This document shows, one piece after another, positions 22,945 to 37,900 of a stretch of DNA of 63,677 nt. The position numbers were made by a program, and so were the translations under genes. The notes beneath the pieces were generated by a model. The model saw only the letters and a list, made by a program, of their open reading frames with translations. It was not told the origin of the DNA and ran no database searches. The first letter of the stretch is position 1. Every line of letters begins with the position of its first letter. This DNA comes from Reticulitermes lucifugus (taxonomy: Eukaryota > Arthropoda > Insecta > Blattodea > Rhinotermitidae), in the NCBI GenBank assembly GCA_026260175.1, contig JAKCWW010001963.1, positions 1 to 63,677 of the forward strand. Direction: 5' to 3'.

Positions 22945-23578
22945 ATCAGAATTGTTCACAGTATGAAAGATACTTATTCTCCTTATCTCAGCACATACTA
23001 ACAACTGCAGCATGGTCAAGGTCAGAATGGTGTCAGGTTCCACGAGTCTTATCTGGACATTGTAGAATAAGCATACTAGGTAGCAACAGCTTCTTTGGAT
23101 TTCTCTCTTGTTCTACTTGTATACAGTAATGCTTGTGTTACCTAAACAGTGTCAAGTTTACTAAATCTTGCCTGTTTTACTTCCTGACATAACTCGTTGA
23201 CCAACACCTGGTTCCATAACAGCTTGCACTGTTAACTAAGAATGACAGAACACAGAAGTGGTCTGGACATAAGAAAGCGGAAGATGAAAGACGGAATTGA
23301 CAAGAAACGGGGAAAAAACTGGTAATGTCTTGTGAAGATGCTAGGATAAAGTGTAGAAAGGCCAGAAACATTAAGCCATGCAGAACTTAATTATCAGGGG
23401 ATAGATGTGCGTAGAAGATATTGGTTTAAGATCCCAAGCTGGCTTGTAGGTGATGTCCAATCTGCTGTAATGTAGCAGTTATTAATAGGCACAATGAGTT
23501 GGTCTGCACATATTAATTACAAAGAAAGGCTTTAATTTTTTAGTTCTGTATACTGGATACCCATGTTCATTCCCAACT
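22945..23578. other. Convergent spacer between ATP synthase delta and WARS2
   Basis: It holds the 3' ends of both genes. A minus-strand ATTAAA at about 23531-23536 could serve WARS2. I see no other gene. Confidence 0.4.
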
Positions 23579-26500
23579 TCACAGGACCCTTTTCTTAGGC
23601 AGCTGACAATTTTCATATGCACCTTCATTAAGTTCAAGTCCTACTCTTGTTTTAACATCTTGCCACGTCTGCTGTGCTATTACTGATGCTCTTTCTGATC
23701 CTTTATCTAAAACTTGTTCTATATATTGTGGTTCTGACATATATTCTTGCACCTGCCGTCGAAGAGGTTCCAACTTTTCATGTATAACTTCAGCCACAAC
23801 AAGTTTATATCTGTAAATAAAAAGTATGAAATTATTATGAAGTTCAGGATTTTTAGTATTACTGTATGCATCTGAAAGAACACAGTACTTATGATATAAA
23901 ACTTAACATTTCACCCCTTCAGCCACATAAATTACTCCCATTCATTATGGCAGTTATTTTTGTAAGTGCATCACGTGTTTCATGAAATGTGTGAGCTGCC
24001 TATCAAATCCCGACAGCAGTCATTCAAAGCCTAAACAGAAAGAATGCAGACCATGTAGTTTGCATGAAGGAGATGAGCAGTTCAGACTTCAGTGTTGGCG
24101 AGACCTGTGCATAGATGCGATGATAATTTTAAATGGATCTTAAAAGGTCCACAGCTGGGTATGTGTATAGTGTGGAGATAGTGAAATTCAATATTTTCAC
24201 AATATTAAACTAAGATCATGGGAAGTACTCTGAATGGATTTGGCAGTATTTTCTTTCTCACAGGTAACTTTAAGAGATGGCAGTAGCTTTGAGTTATATC
24301 ATGTACTGATAACAATACCTAGGAGATAAATAGGAAGTTTAAAAAATGCACAGTACAGTGATACAACCTGTCAGGAGCACCTAGCAAAGATATATTCTGC
24401 ATTGTGATCCAGAATGGTTAAGGAAATAAGACATGGGGTTGTGGACCAGGTTCAATTTGCTCAGGTTATGGTCCAGTACACTAGCAGCAGAGTATGGGTG
24501 GGGAGTCTCAAAACAAAGGCCTTACTGGTAACTTTGTAAATGCTCATGATAGACAATATGGAATACACAATTATTTGTTTCTGTATCAAAATCCCCTTAC
24601 CTACCTAGGCTTGTATAATTTATCAGGAATGAAATTTAATAGAACTAATAGAATCTCAAAAAGGATTCTGCTTCATGGAGTCAGGTAGTAATGCTATGGA
24701 GGGTCTCTTTCTAAGATTGACCCCAACAATCAGTAAATAATGCTGAACAACTACCACAAAAACCTTAACTTCAAAGAAGCTGTACTGAATAAAAAAGTTT
24801 TACCTGCCAGTATTTAGACCGATGCTCTGTTCACAGATCTGTGCTGGATCCAGCCCAGTAAACAGGGAATGGATTGTTATTAGGTTGGCAACACCAGGAC
24901 GATTTTCTGGATCAAATGTAACTTCAGAAGTGAAATCTGTCAAAGCTTTCTTACACTTTTCCAGTATGTCATCACATGTATCTGTGATTTCTATGCGACT
25001 TTTGGGATCTTGTTCAGATTTTGACATTTTTTTAGATGGATCTCGCAAACTCTTCAGTCTGCTAACTGAAGAATCTAAAATCACAAACATAAAACTTAAA
25101 AAAAAAGGTCATAACTGCTTTTGTAATATCAATAAGTTCTTAAAAATTCACATACTTAAAAATATATGGTACCCCATTCTGTGTATTATGTAAAATCATG
25201 ATCTTGTACAACAAACTTCTGAAGGCAGTCAAGAATACAATGCAGGAAGACAGAAGTTCTCAAGTAACACATGGCACAATGTATCTCCACTTTCAGTCCC
25301 TTTAGAAATGTTCTGAATTGTAACTATATATGATAAAAAGATATGTGTATTGTGAAAATGGAGAAGAATAATGACAGCAATTTAGACTGCTAACATTGAA
25401 GGCAATTCCAAATATTACATGAAATTGATTTATTGCATTTATCTGTGAGAAAAGGATCCTGATCATCTTACAGAGACCCATGAAGCAACAGAAATACAAC
25501 ACAAAAATTTAAATTACCTTCGATATTCTGTCAGCAAAATAATATATGTAGTACATTTGGTTAAATATAACAACATTACCTGCCATCACTGCTTTTGGTA
25601 TGGGGAATGTGTGTCCATAACGATTGTTAAAAATTTTGGCTAAATGCTGCACCAATTCCAAATTGTGGGTCTGGTCTTCTCCCACAGGAACATGGGTTGC
25701 TCTAAGGACAGAAGTTGCAATTTAGAACAATCTGCCAGTGTTAACCATCACAGTTATATTATGTGACTGCCTGAATAACTGCCTTATGCAACATCTGTTC
25801 ATTATTTGATTATACATACAAATGTTTATGAATATGTTGCAGATTTTAAGGCTCTTAGTCACTTTCAAACATTCATATAGTGGTGGGCAACATGTCTTCA
25901 AAGTTAACCTCATAGTTAAAAATTGGGATCACATCATGATTAGTACTGACCAAAGGTAATGTATATTTAATTCTTTAGCAGCATCAAATATGAGTATTAA
26001 AATATAATGAAAACCCTATGTAACATACCATAACATACTGACTTTTTATGAAGAGCAGTTAGCCCTTTGCCCAACCCCTAAGTTGGTGCTTATTCAATAT
26101 ATTCACAGTTACCCCCAACATGTGGAGGCTATCTACTCCATTGCAACCTGGGGATGTGCCACACTATGGTCGACAGGAAACCACTTAACACGAACTCTGC
26201 CACATTCTTCCTTTGAAATGTGGCAAAGTTCAAATATTTTGGAATGACACTTATAAATCAAAATTGTATACATGAAGGGATTAAGAACAGATTACGTTCG
26301 GGAATAACTGCTAGCATTTGGTACAGAATCTTTTGCCTTCGCATGGCTATATAAAAGCACGCAGATCAAAACGCACAGAAGTATCATTCTGCCTTTTGGT
26401 TTACATGGGTGTATGGGATGACGTAACAGGAGGCTGGAGAAAATGCATCATGAGGAGCTTAATGATTTGTACTCCTCACCAGATATATTAGGATGACCAA

Positions 26501-29500
26501 ATCATGCAGGATGAGATGGATGGGGCAGGTAGCACATATCAGGGAGAGCTACATACAGAGTTTTCATGGACACCTGAAAGAAACAGACCACTTTGAACAT
26601 CTAGGTGTAGAAGGGATGATAATATTAAAATAGGTCTTAAATACGATTATGGCACTGAGTGGATTAATCTGGCTCAGGACAGGGACAAGTGGTGGACTCT
26701 TGTGAACACAGCAATGAACCTTTGAATTTCTTGATTAGCTGACCAACTACCAGCACCTCAAGAAGGAATCTCCTCCATCGAGTTAGTTAATTAGTGTGAA
26801 ATATATTGCACCTCATCAGCTAGGAGGAACATATTTTATAACAGCCATGGACACACAGAAACATAACTGAAAGGATGAAGTAAAATGAAAATCTGGTAAT
26901 TGTTACAACAAGCTCCATGCTATAACAGACTATAATATAGACATCACTCAACCAACAATTTCCAGAAAAGCACTTCAATCTACACTGGCACAACAACTCT
27001 GGTATTGAAGTTTATGACAAAGCAAAATATTAATTGTTAAAATTCTGCAGAAGGCAAACAAAGAGAATTCAAAACTAATAAGAATTAATGAAGAATCATC
27101 CTTTGTGAAACGTAAAACACTGACCTATATAGTAATATATCAGCAGCCTGTAAAACTGGGTAAACATATAAACCCAAAGGTACTTCTTTCACCTTCGCAC
27201 ACTTCTCTTTGTATGTTGGTATGTGTGCAAGTCTTGGCATGGTAGTAAGGCACCCAAGTATCCAACACAACTGAGTATGTTCAGGTACCTGAAAACAGAT
27301 GTTATTATAATGTTTACTTTATTTAGTTACGGTTTACTGTATGCAGGCACGAGTATCTCACACCATACAGCAATGAAAGGTACGATGACTGGTGAATGCT
27401 GAATTCAAAAGGATGTGTAAAGAACTGGTCATGGCCTAATTTGAGATGCTGTCCCACCAGCTGCCTAAAGGGAATAGGAAAACTGAAAAGGACAGTTGGT
27501 GTCTCAGCCAAAATTTGAACAAGCATCTCCTGACTATAAGTCTAGACCAACCTACTTATTTGTTTCCTTAGGTACAGATATAACAATGACTAGGAACTGT
27601 TAAATCAACACTGTTTGGAAATCACAGTTTATTGTTTTATTTTATTTAACAAAATCGTACCAACTGCACACATACACAGCACTGAATATAATTGGATGGC
27701 TATGAATGAAGAAATAGAGGGGAAGCAGAAACATGAAGGTGTGCCACCATAAGGTATTACTGTGTGTGTCAAACCTGTTCTGATACAGAATGTGAAAACT
27801 GAACAGTCCTCACTACTACACTTTTCCCACTCTTCCACCACCATGGTTGCTAGGCAGTTGGTCTGCTCTTCACCACGGTGCGAATAACATTACTTATCAG
27901 TGCAATTTCCTGGAGGTTCTTTTCTCTTTCTTCCGTGTAGACATGGAAGTGCCCCTCTGAAGGACTCCACTGTGTAGACTGCTCAAATTGCACTGCTATT
28001 ATGTCCAGAGAAACTCAGTGCAAGTACGGAGATAATAGACAGACTAACTATGTGTTAAAAGTGATGGCAGTAACCTCTGTTTGCAAACAGCAATTCCCCT
28101 ACACAAATACAGACTTTTCTACATGCAATATCATTCTAGTTTACAGTGACATTACACGCATAAATACTTAAATACTGTTATATGTTTTCACAATTGCTAG
28201 TAGCTTCTTGCACTTCCCTCACTCCCGCCACCCACTTCAACTTTTTCACATGCATGTTGCCGCAAATTTATCTGGCTGAGTCTATATCTCAGCATTTGTC
28301 TGGATAAAACTGTGGAACGCAAAAAGTCTCACATCTTTACACTGAGATTCTGGCTTGGAGCCTTACAGAATTGAAGCACGCATGCTACAAAAACCTAAGT
28401 AACTGTATGACTTCATTTATTTAAAGACAATTTTTCATCTACGAAGGTCTAGTGTTGAATGGTACGGTAATATGGGAATGATAAATTTGAAAGTATGTGA
28501 AAGGAAATGACTGTAGCCCAGTTTGAAGTGAAGGAACTGAGGACAACTAAGAAAAAGTCAGTAATCAGACGGGGAACCAAGACGGGAAAGCCGTGAAAAA
28601 TGATTATGTCATTACTGTCATTATTATAATCTGGCAAGGACAAGATTTTTTCTCTTCTGCAAAATGTACAGACTAGCTGTGGGACCAACCCAGCCTCCTA
28701 GTCAGTGAGTAATGAGGGCTCTTCTCCCCCAAGGGTACAGAGGCCAAAGCAGGAAGCTGAACACTCATGTCCATTTGGTGCTAAGGTTAAGAATATGTGA
28801 TGCTGCATCTCCACACATATACATGCCTTCATGGTGTGCAGATGAACAACTTTACCTTTACCATAAATATTCCTATTACAAAATTGTATTGTGAATTAAG
28901 GGTATTTCTTTTTAACATCTTAACCTACAGCTGCAACACACTTTCAATGCGAAAGCTGCTAGTAACCCAGCAGACCAAGATTATGGTCTTCTGTGAAGTG
29001 AAACTGCATAGTTTCATAGACAGATACCAACAATTAAGAAGTGGTTGTAACTAACAACTAGATCACCAGTACTATCCTAGTGGTAAGTAGTGGTCAGGCA
29101 TTTCCCATACCTTTATGTAAGTACATCCCATACAGGGTCCTTATTTTATCTGACAGATATGCTTTATCATTTTCTACCACTACTCTGTTGCGCATGTGGG
29201 CAATCAACTGAGGGGTTATGTTACTACACTAAGTAAGCTGATAGCAAGTGACAAATAATATTTGTCAGCTAAAATAATGATCCTATATAACTTGAGGTGA
29301 TTATTTAGTAATCCAAATATTAACAAACACACTTCTGTGGGAAAAATAATGATAGCATGTTGGGTATTTAATTACACCTTCCAATCCCTGCAAACCTTAA
29401 TCACACCGGTTTTCAGTTTCTTACATTCTTACATATACAGCATTACTGCTACCCGTATGATTAAATCATGGAAATGTCTAGAGGTAATGGAGGCAAAGTT

Positions 29501-30569
29501 CAGTACGCTATGGAGATCAAGTGTCCTGTTCATGCTCCAGCCACTTTAATTCTGAGGAAAACAACCCCTGTCCAGTCTGGTCATGGAACTGAAGAGATCT
29601 CCCTACTGGAAGTCAAACACTGGCCATCCAGTTCACAGACAATCATTCTGCTGTCTGAACTGCCATAATTCAGTTCTCGGAAGATCTGTTCACAGTTTCC
29701 AACTGACATCCTCATCTGAGTGACACTCTCTTATTACTATAATATGCATTCAGCCATACACATAGCAATACTTACTCTTGATTGCTGAAAAAGTATACTC
29801 TTGTCAGGGTCTATACCACAGGCCAGTAATGTTGCTGTAATTTTCAGAATGTTCGAGTGAAGGTGCTTTGGATCCTGAAAGAGAAACTCACAAGCAGCAT
29901 ACATTGTGTTTCAATCATGTCTATCTAGGCAGTTCTGAGGAGAGTTAGAAGGCTCTGAAGAAGGGAGTTGATAACATTTCAAGGTGTAAGCAAGACATGT
30001 TGATGGGTGTAAAAAAGTAGCGGTGACAAAGTATACATATGATATACCGATTTTATGGCAATCTCTGGATATTATCTTAATCCGCAGAAGCAACTCCATA
30101 ATAATAATATATACAACAATACACAAGATATACCTGACCACCAACTTATGGATGTTGAGATGTTACTTACTTGAGGCAGTGTAATAGCATGTAAATCTGC
30201 AATACTATAAATCACATCTTCTCCAGCATTCTGCATCTCAACCCATCTCTGTACAGCACCAAAATAATTTCCTAAATGCATTGAACCTGTCGGCTGGATG
30301 CCGGAAAACACACGATGTGGCCATTTGTATGTCTGTAATTTTAAAACAGAAGCTACCATACTGTTATTCCACCAATATTCCTTGTACCTGCTATCGAGTA
30401 CAATACATACTTTTAGGTTAAGACACAACCTATGAAGAAAAGCGCTCACGATTTATGTACTTACTACAGAGTTTTGATATTTTCTAATCTGGTTTGCAGA
30501 ACGCCACAAACATTTAGTTACTATCCTTGCATTTATGCCGACTAGAGGCACCGCTAACACTATCTTCAT
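23579..30569 (-). CDS. WARS2: Mitochondrial tryptophanyl-tRNA synthetase
   Basis: A class I aminoacyl-tRNA synthetase that charges mitochondrial tRNA-Trp. Exons, in coding order: 30569-30465, 30332-30171, 29874-29776, 27288-27125, 25701-25580, 25074-24804 and 23810-23579. All phases agree, giving 384 residues. The first exon encodes a Lys/Arg-rich targeting leader ([20 protein letters not shown], then [12 protein letters not shown]). The HIGH-type motif is HLGN at residues 54-57, in [26 protein letters not shown], a Trp-RS hallmark, opens exon 5, and KMSKS is at residues 233-237. The C-terminal anticodon-binding helices end at a TGA. I start at 30569 rather than the longer open frame at 30449, because that frame reads back through the intron across an obvious acceptor (AATTACAG). 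Introns contain a LINE tail and SINE fragments. Nothing is missing from the catalytic core. Confidence 0.95.
26200..26790 (+). mobile_element. LINE family 1, longer 3' part, in WARS2 intron 4 (antisense to the gene)
   Basis: The plus strand encodes a broken C-terminal reverse-transcriptase region: [20 protein letters not shown], then [20 protein letters not shown], then a decayed arginine-rich block, ending near '[18 protein letters not shown]'-like codons and a CTTGATTAG tail. Stops and shifts show it is dead. It is the longest copy of this family here. The preceding 26035-26199 (CCCAACCCCTAAGTTGGTGC) looks like another short repeat that I cannot name. Confidence 0.7.
27300..29775. other. 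WARS2 intron 3
   Basis: The intron contains the family C SINE-like copy at about 28640-28865. Otherwise I see only AT-rich sequence with no gene or clear element. Confidence 0.4.
28640..28865 (+). repeat. SINE-like family C copy
   Basis: It shares TTTTCTCTTCTGCAAAATG and 'GGACCAACCCAGCC' with 63048-63090 and 'TGCCTTCATGGTGTGCA..GAACAACTTTACCTTTA' with 9990-10035. It is diverged and CpG-poor. Confidence 0.5.
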
Positions 30570-31920
30570 CGTTCCGTCTCCTTTTGTGTACGACACCGAC
30601 CATCCATTTCTGACACAAATCACGGATGACGGACCAGTCACGGATTATCCATCTCGAGATGCAATGGTCACGGATTAAAAGCAGCTCCACAACGCTTTGA
30701 ATTCCAGTACCGTACTTATCTGATGCGCAGCTTGGGTTAGTAAAACTCAAAACCGAGAATGTCATTTAAGCAGCGCCAATCCCAAACACTCTACATGTTA
30801 AAAAATAATACTCCCTCGACAGCAGAATATTAGTTGTAACCAACTATCGTTTTAAATACAGCTTAAAGACATGTGTAGGGAGTGGATTGTAGTGCCATTC
30901 TTTATCTTCAAACTGTCAAGGGAACAGAATTTCTCGACCACCCGAGCCACAGGTAGCTTTAAAATTATCCTGACCCATGCAGTACAGCTCATGGATTTTT
31001 ATTTTCTTTGTGCCTCGTTTAATTAATAACACCCTTAACATCTGGTTATACACTGTATGTTGAAATACAAGTGGATATAGTTTGTGGCTTGTTCATAAGT
31101 ACTATCTGACAACTTGCTCCAGGGTATAAAAAAATCACAAAAATACTCGGTGAGAATAGTCTCCAGGCTGAGATTTGAAGCTGGTGCCTCCAGAATATGA
31201 AGTTAGCATGACATCTGATTCCATACCATGAAAACTAACACTTCCTTAACTAAAGGCTCCTGTCAGCTTCTTAAATAGTTATGCCCAAGAGAACCGATAT
31301 CTTACATTCAGCACACATCTCATATGCTGTACACTTTACACACAGCATTTACATCTTATTTAATCCCTTATTTGCACATTGATGTTCTAATTCGTGATGT
31401 TAGCATTCACGAGTTTCCCGTTTCCAAGTTCCGGTTACAACAGTACATCCACATTTGCAATTGGCCACTAATACAGAAATTCAGCTCACACTCTCATGTA
31501 TATCACACCTTTCAATCACAATATATGTTGAACAAGAGCTGAATCAACTGTTTAATGACATGCTGGGTACATCACTTTGATTTCTGTTGCAAACATATCA
31601 TCAAAATCCCAACAGTCACGTATCCCAACGAGATGCATTTGCCCAAGATTAAACATACTTTAATTTTCCTAATTTGGAATTAGGTGTTTGCAGAATTAAA
31701 AAAAAAAAAACTCACCATATATGTATGCCATATGTAAACATTTAATTTGTTAATGTTTCCTGCAGTATGCTGGTGAATAAAACCAGGGATTAGAGGGATG
31801 GCCTGTACTACAAGTCAAAGACCAGGGTCAGAATACGCAGGATGTTAAAAGTTAATAATCATAATACAAACTAATGATATAAAAATTTGCATTTATGACA
31901 TCACACAATCATCACACTTA
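30570..31920. other. Spacer between WARS2 (5' end) and RTN4IP1 (3' end)
   Basis: Both genes run leftward, so this holds the WARS2 promoter and the RTN4IP1 3' UTR. Bases 30530-30730 keep more CG dinucleotides than their surroundings, as expected of an unmethylated housekeeping promoter. No TATA box is evident and no further gene was seen. Confidence 0.45.
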
Positions 31921-34900
31921 TCATTCTTCATCCATGTTGATAACTATTTTGCCTCTCAAATGGCCTGCTTTCATTCTCTCATATGCCTTTGGTAAATCTG
32001 AGAATGGAAATACCATCTCAATGGTTGGACACATCTGGAAAAAAGGAATACAAGACCTTATATAAAGTTAGTGAAATAAGACAAATGGTAAATATGCAAA
32101 GTGCAACACATGTCCACTTCACTGTATGACAACACCTTGAAAAAACAAACTCACTCTAAGAAAATGTTCATACTATATACTATTAATGTTATTATGGGAT
32201 AAAATATCTGCAAAAATATTTTTCAATATTAAATGTATGTAACTGTCATCACAGTTATGTAAATTGTGCCATTCAATTCAATGTTCACAAGAACTGTAAA
32301 GGTGCCACAGAATTTCCTCTGATACAAATATTTTTCTTTACTACAAATACACCTCCAGGCTCCCATTCTCACCTCAGGGGTGCTTCACATCCACTAGACC
32401 CCCTGGAGTGTGTTAAATTTCAAAATTATACAACACTACGCCACAAATACAGTAAGACTGGGAACACTGCCTTCAACTGTAGCCATATCACTAAGACAGA
32501 CTCCTCACTTATAAGTAAACCATTCATGTCTGAGCACCACAACATGAAGATGTAGAGGAAACATGCATATGGATTTCAACACACATCATGTTCCACAGAA
32601 AGAAGCACGTTCACTACTTGTTCGATAGGAGGCTGGGTGGTACTTGAACAATGCCTCAAACTAAATTCTTGTCATCAAAACCACAGCCAGTAACTTTACA
32701 GACTACACAATTATGGCTAATCTACTCCTCACTCAGAAGTGTTAAAAATTGTGCAGCCATTTCTGTTGATGCGACTTCTTTCCTCCTGATACATTGTTCA
32801 CATACACAAATCAAGTGTTCCTTTGTATGACATTAAACAAGTTCAATGCACTTACCTTGCCTTCTTCCACTAATCTAGTAATTTCTTTGATTGCATCTGA
32901 TGATGGAAGGAAAAATCCCCATCGAATAGTACTAGATTTACTTGTGAGACCTGTTTTCACATTTGTGACCAAAAGATCCACTGTATTCTTCACCATACCA
33001 CCAACCACACCGTAGTCATCCATATTTCGTAACATTGGAGACCTCAATGTTATGAATTTTGAAAGATTCCAGTCCTTTAGACAGTCTGCATATTTTAAAC
33101 CTGCATCTGCACCCAAACCTGCTGCATCCAAGATAATGTTATACCTAAAGAAGAGAAAAACTAAATCACAAATACTCATAAATGTGAACTTAATTCAACT
33201 GTGCCACAAAGACTAATGCAACAATAGTCTTATATAAATTTAAACCTTCTTATGAATGTCTTCCATAAGATATCTGACAAGCTTTTCTACATCATATGGT
33301 CATCTGTTGGAGATTCACCATACTTCACAAAGGTCCCTTTGGATGGTATACACAGGTACGTTTCCCTGATTCTTTTACCAAATAGCATTTGTAGGTGGAC
33401 CCACGTAATTGATCCATTCAGTTCTGAACTAATATCATATTAGCCATGAGCAGGGGACTGATCCAGAAGTGAATACACAGCCATACATATACATATACAT
33501 TCAAGTCTTTTTGCCAGAATGCAGGCAAAATCATTAGAAAGTTTTGTCTGCTATCTAGATTGTAGAAATTAAATACCAAACTGTAATTTTACCTGTTCCT
33601 TTGTAAGGGTGTCAAACTCTGTCTCTTGCATCACAGAAAGAACACAGATTAACAGTGTCTGGTAACAGGGTGCCTAGAAGAATATTTGGATACAGGAGGG
33701 ACAATATGACGAACGAGGATTGAGAAAACTGCATAATGGACGGCTTTGTTATCCACGAAGTGTTATTACAATGATGAAATTGGGGAACATGAGTTGAGTG
33801 AGACACTTAGCAAATATGTGACAAATGACAAATTTATATGAAACTTCTGTTGGAGATCTGGAGGGAAGAGGCCTCAGCATACACAGACATATACATGAGG
33901 ATAATAACGCTAAACATGAAATGGATATTAAGGAATTAGGGCATGTACATGTGGACTATATTCATCTGACAGGACATGATCCAGTGGTAGGCTGTTGTGA
34001 CCATGATAATGAAATCTTGGTTCCCACAAAAGCATGCAATTCCTCGACTATGTCAGCAATTATTAGCTTTGCAACTGTGCTCTGTGGAGTCAGTCCGTAC
34101 TTCATGTAAAGCAGTTGTTCCGCATGCTAAAAAGTATATTTAGTATACAGTGCTAACAGACGCTACAGTTTGTCAAAAACCGTTCATGCAGAGCAACGGT
34201 ACCGTATGCAGACAGTTGGACAAATATGGTAAAACTTACAGCTCTGCAGCAAAAGATGTGTGAACATTCAAACACTGTAACTCAAATGAACTCGGAACTA
34301 TACAATGTGGTTTTAGCTTGAAACTTCTCACATACTTTTATCCACTAGGCCAGATTACTCCATTTGCTTCACATGGATCATACGTATTACACATTACACT
34401 AAATAAAGGGAAGCAGAAATTTATTATTAACAGTATTTTCAGCTTGATGGCCATTTTATGAAATATCATTTCCATGTACACACTACTTCTGCATTGCATT
34501 TACATAGATCCTTCACATATATTTACAATCCTTACCAAAAAACATTGTTTCTCTGTGTAATTGTCCTTATCATGCTTAAATTTTTGTTCTGGTTCCACGA
34601 AACTTGAATATTTAGCACATTATTCGACGAATCTGACTACTAAAACACTGAAGTAACAACAATCAATTTAGAGCACTTAGTACAAATATCCCATAACTCA
34701 TAGATATTGGAGTTTAAAATAAAATTAGTAGAAACTAGTCACATTTAATAATACAGAATATGGCTGAAAACAGCAAATTAATTCATCATACACAAAATGC
34801 ATGCATATAACACTCACTTGCCCTCTTCCCTTATCTGTTTCTCTGCATCAGGATGTGTGTAATCAATCACACAGTCTGCTCCAAATGATTCCAACAGAGG

Positions 34901-37900
34901 AACTGCATCAGCACGGCATGTTGCAACAACCTTAGATAAATAAACACCGAATAAGAGATACTGTTGCTTTCAATTGTCTCATGATAGTACGCTCAGTACT
35001 TCCAGACACCTTGCGGTCATATTTTAGATGATATATTGAGAAGGGGAAGGGGGTGGTGTTCAATATGCTCTCAATCTGAAAAATTCCCCTCCATCTAAAT
35101 GCAGAAAAACGTTTTGGGTGTGGTATTCTGGATTATAGCACTATGCGGTCTCATAAATGATTACCGTTGTTTTGAAAAAACCCAATGTCTCCAATTTCAG
35201 GGCAGACTGACACAGCAGGTTACATAGTATTACAAATACTGTCAAGAAATGGAATTTGAACCCAGCCAAATTTCAGAAAACTGTAGATATAAAAAAACTA
35301 TGAGTAACAAGGCCTCAAGTTCAAGTGCTGGTCACTGCAACAAAAACTTAGGTGAACAAAAATCTTCCAGGTTCAATGACAAACACATGTATATCAGAGT
35401 AGATGAACCCCTTGGAATGGTGTGCACATTACTGGTATATGTGAAACAGAGAGTGAAAGTTGAGTTGTCACAGACAACACAGCAATAAAATTTCCACAAA
35501 GACGGTTCATTAATTTGTCGTGTAGACACGTCACATGCACAAGATATGACCCAAACGTTCACAAGTAATAATATGTTATTAATACTGCTTACCTGAGCTC
35601 CCCATGCCTTCAGCAACTGGATTGCTGCTGCACCAACACCTCCAGAACCACCAAGAATCAACACTCTCTTTCCTTTAGGAGTACTAAAACATAAATCACC
35701 GGTCACCTTCAATGCTGACCAAGCAGTCATAGCAGCATATGGAACAGAGCCTGCCTGCACTAGAGACACATTGTGAGGCTTCTTACATACCTAGAAAGCA
35801 AACTCAGCTTCATGCAGTAGCACTAAAATATCAGAATAATGCTATTCTTATTATACCCTTCGAAATGATGTATTTATGCATGCATTTGTTAATAATGAAT
35901 ATGAACTTCATAGGACACATATTTATTTCTCTAACATCAAGATGCAAAGACAGGAATACTGAATAACATGCTCAACAAAATTTGTGTAGCCACTAGACTA
36001 GACTAATCAAAATATGTTTCCATGAAACCTTCAGTCAACTCTGTCCAGGTAAACACACATCTGATGCATATCAATTTTGTACATCCCACATGTTCTACAA
36101 CACAGAAGATTCAAATGTATTAGTATCATATCAATTTCTTCTTACATGTTCCATTTTCAATGCTATCTTATAAAAACATTTAAAATAGTGCTGGCATAAG
36201 TTAAGAAGTATCATGACAATCTTCTTTTGTTGTTTTTTTTATTATTTATCTTGTCAAAGGCACTGACTGTCATCCTCTCTATGCCCATATGTTTAATTCT
36301 TCTTCTATTCATGAGCTTTCAGAGTTAAAAGAATGAATGGAGCAGGAAGGCTGATGGTTGAGATGGGATCAACTCTGTTATATACACAGAGGATGGACAG
36401 GGGAATAAGGAACGTAGTGTCTGTGACTGGACAATACAGACACTCCATTCCACGCAACAGACTTTGTACAGCGTAATGCCAATACATTTTCCACAATATC
36501 CATATTAGAATATTGAAATGGGAAGCAGGAGGCAAGGAAATGAAAGATTCACAAGTCAACCCTTTAGCCTGGCAATAACCACCACCTCGTTTGTACATTT
36601 CACCAATAAATAACATTTCTTGAAGTGCCAATTGGCAGTGGTTACAGGATCATTCACTATGTAAGTTAAAAATTATGCTCAAAATTCATTTGGTGGCATT
36701 AATATTTCCTTTTCTTGGTGTTTCCAAGAACCCTGACTCCAATAACTACATACCCCACCCCTTTTCAAATTGTATTTCAATCGTTATTGGCCATGTTGTG
36801 AGCTATTGTTACAGCTACTTGGCAGAGCACTGCATTTTTTTCACTACTAAAACCACCCCCAAGTTAAAATCTGGCTACTGGTCCACTGTACTAAGGGATT
36901 TAAAAGCCCTTTTTCCAGAATAATAAAAGTGAAACATGTTAAGTTAATGTTAACATATTAAGCTGGCATACTTTCTTACCAAAGTCTTATTAACTCGTAC
37001 ATATTGCGCATGACAGCCCTGCAGATGTGGAGGCAGAGCTCCCCAAACTTCATCTCCAATATTCACATAATGTCCAACTTCTAGCCCTTTTGCAACAATT
37101 CTGCCTGAAAAATCTCGCCCAAGGACTAAGGGAAATTCTATCATTTCAGAGAAACTGCATGCTTCAATTTGTCTTGCTTTATTCAGAAGCACTGACCCAT
37201 AGCCACCTAAAACATTACAACATATTTTTCATTTATTACATACAAAAATGTTATACATGATATTCATATATGCAGAGGCCTACCTAACTTGCTGCTTGTG
37301 TGATGTCATCAATTCCTAGTACTCATTCCCTAATCTTGGAAAGCACACACTGCATATGTAGAAAGAAGCATGAAGAGTTTAATGTCTGCATGTCAACACA
37401 AAAATTATGAATTACCTCATGTCCCTCTTCATGGCCAGCCATCTGGTAAGTTAACATAGGACAACTGTTTCATAACCGTGCTTCAAAAAGAGATAGCGCT
37501 CAAATAATATTATTAATGGGTAAGACTGAATATCATGAAGCAAAATTTTTTTTTACAAGCAGTGGGAGTCATACAAACACTGTGTAGCAAGTCAATGCAA
37601 CTTTGCACAAATATGGTATATTAACAATATGGAAATCTAGGTATGATGTAATACAAGTCAATTTCTACAGCGACAGGTTGGTTCTGAGGTCACCAAAAGA
37701 TAGCAAGATGGTGAAATAAAATAACCAACCAGGTCAACGTTCTACGTAAGTTATTTATTTATAATCCAACAAGTTTGGGCTCGTTAGCCATCACCAGTAT
37801 AATCAACCAAGTACATTTTAAACACATACATACATTACTTATTTACAATTCAAAATGTTTCAGCTCATTAGCCACCCACATGATGGCTAACAAGCCGAAA

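Noticed and set aside
33825..34109. 94-codon frame on the plus strand inside RTN4IP1 intron 4
   Set aside because: No recognisable motif, no splice context, and it follows a LINE fragment; treated as chance.
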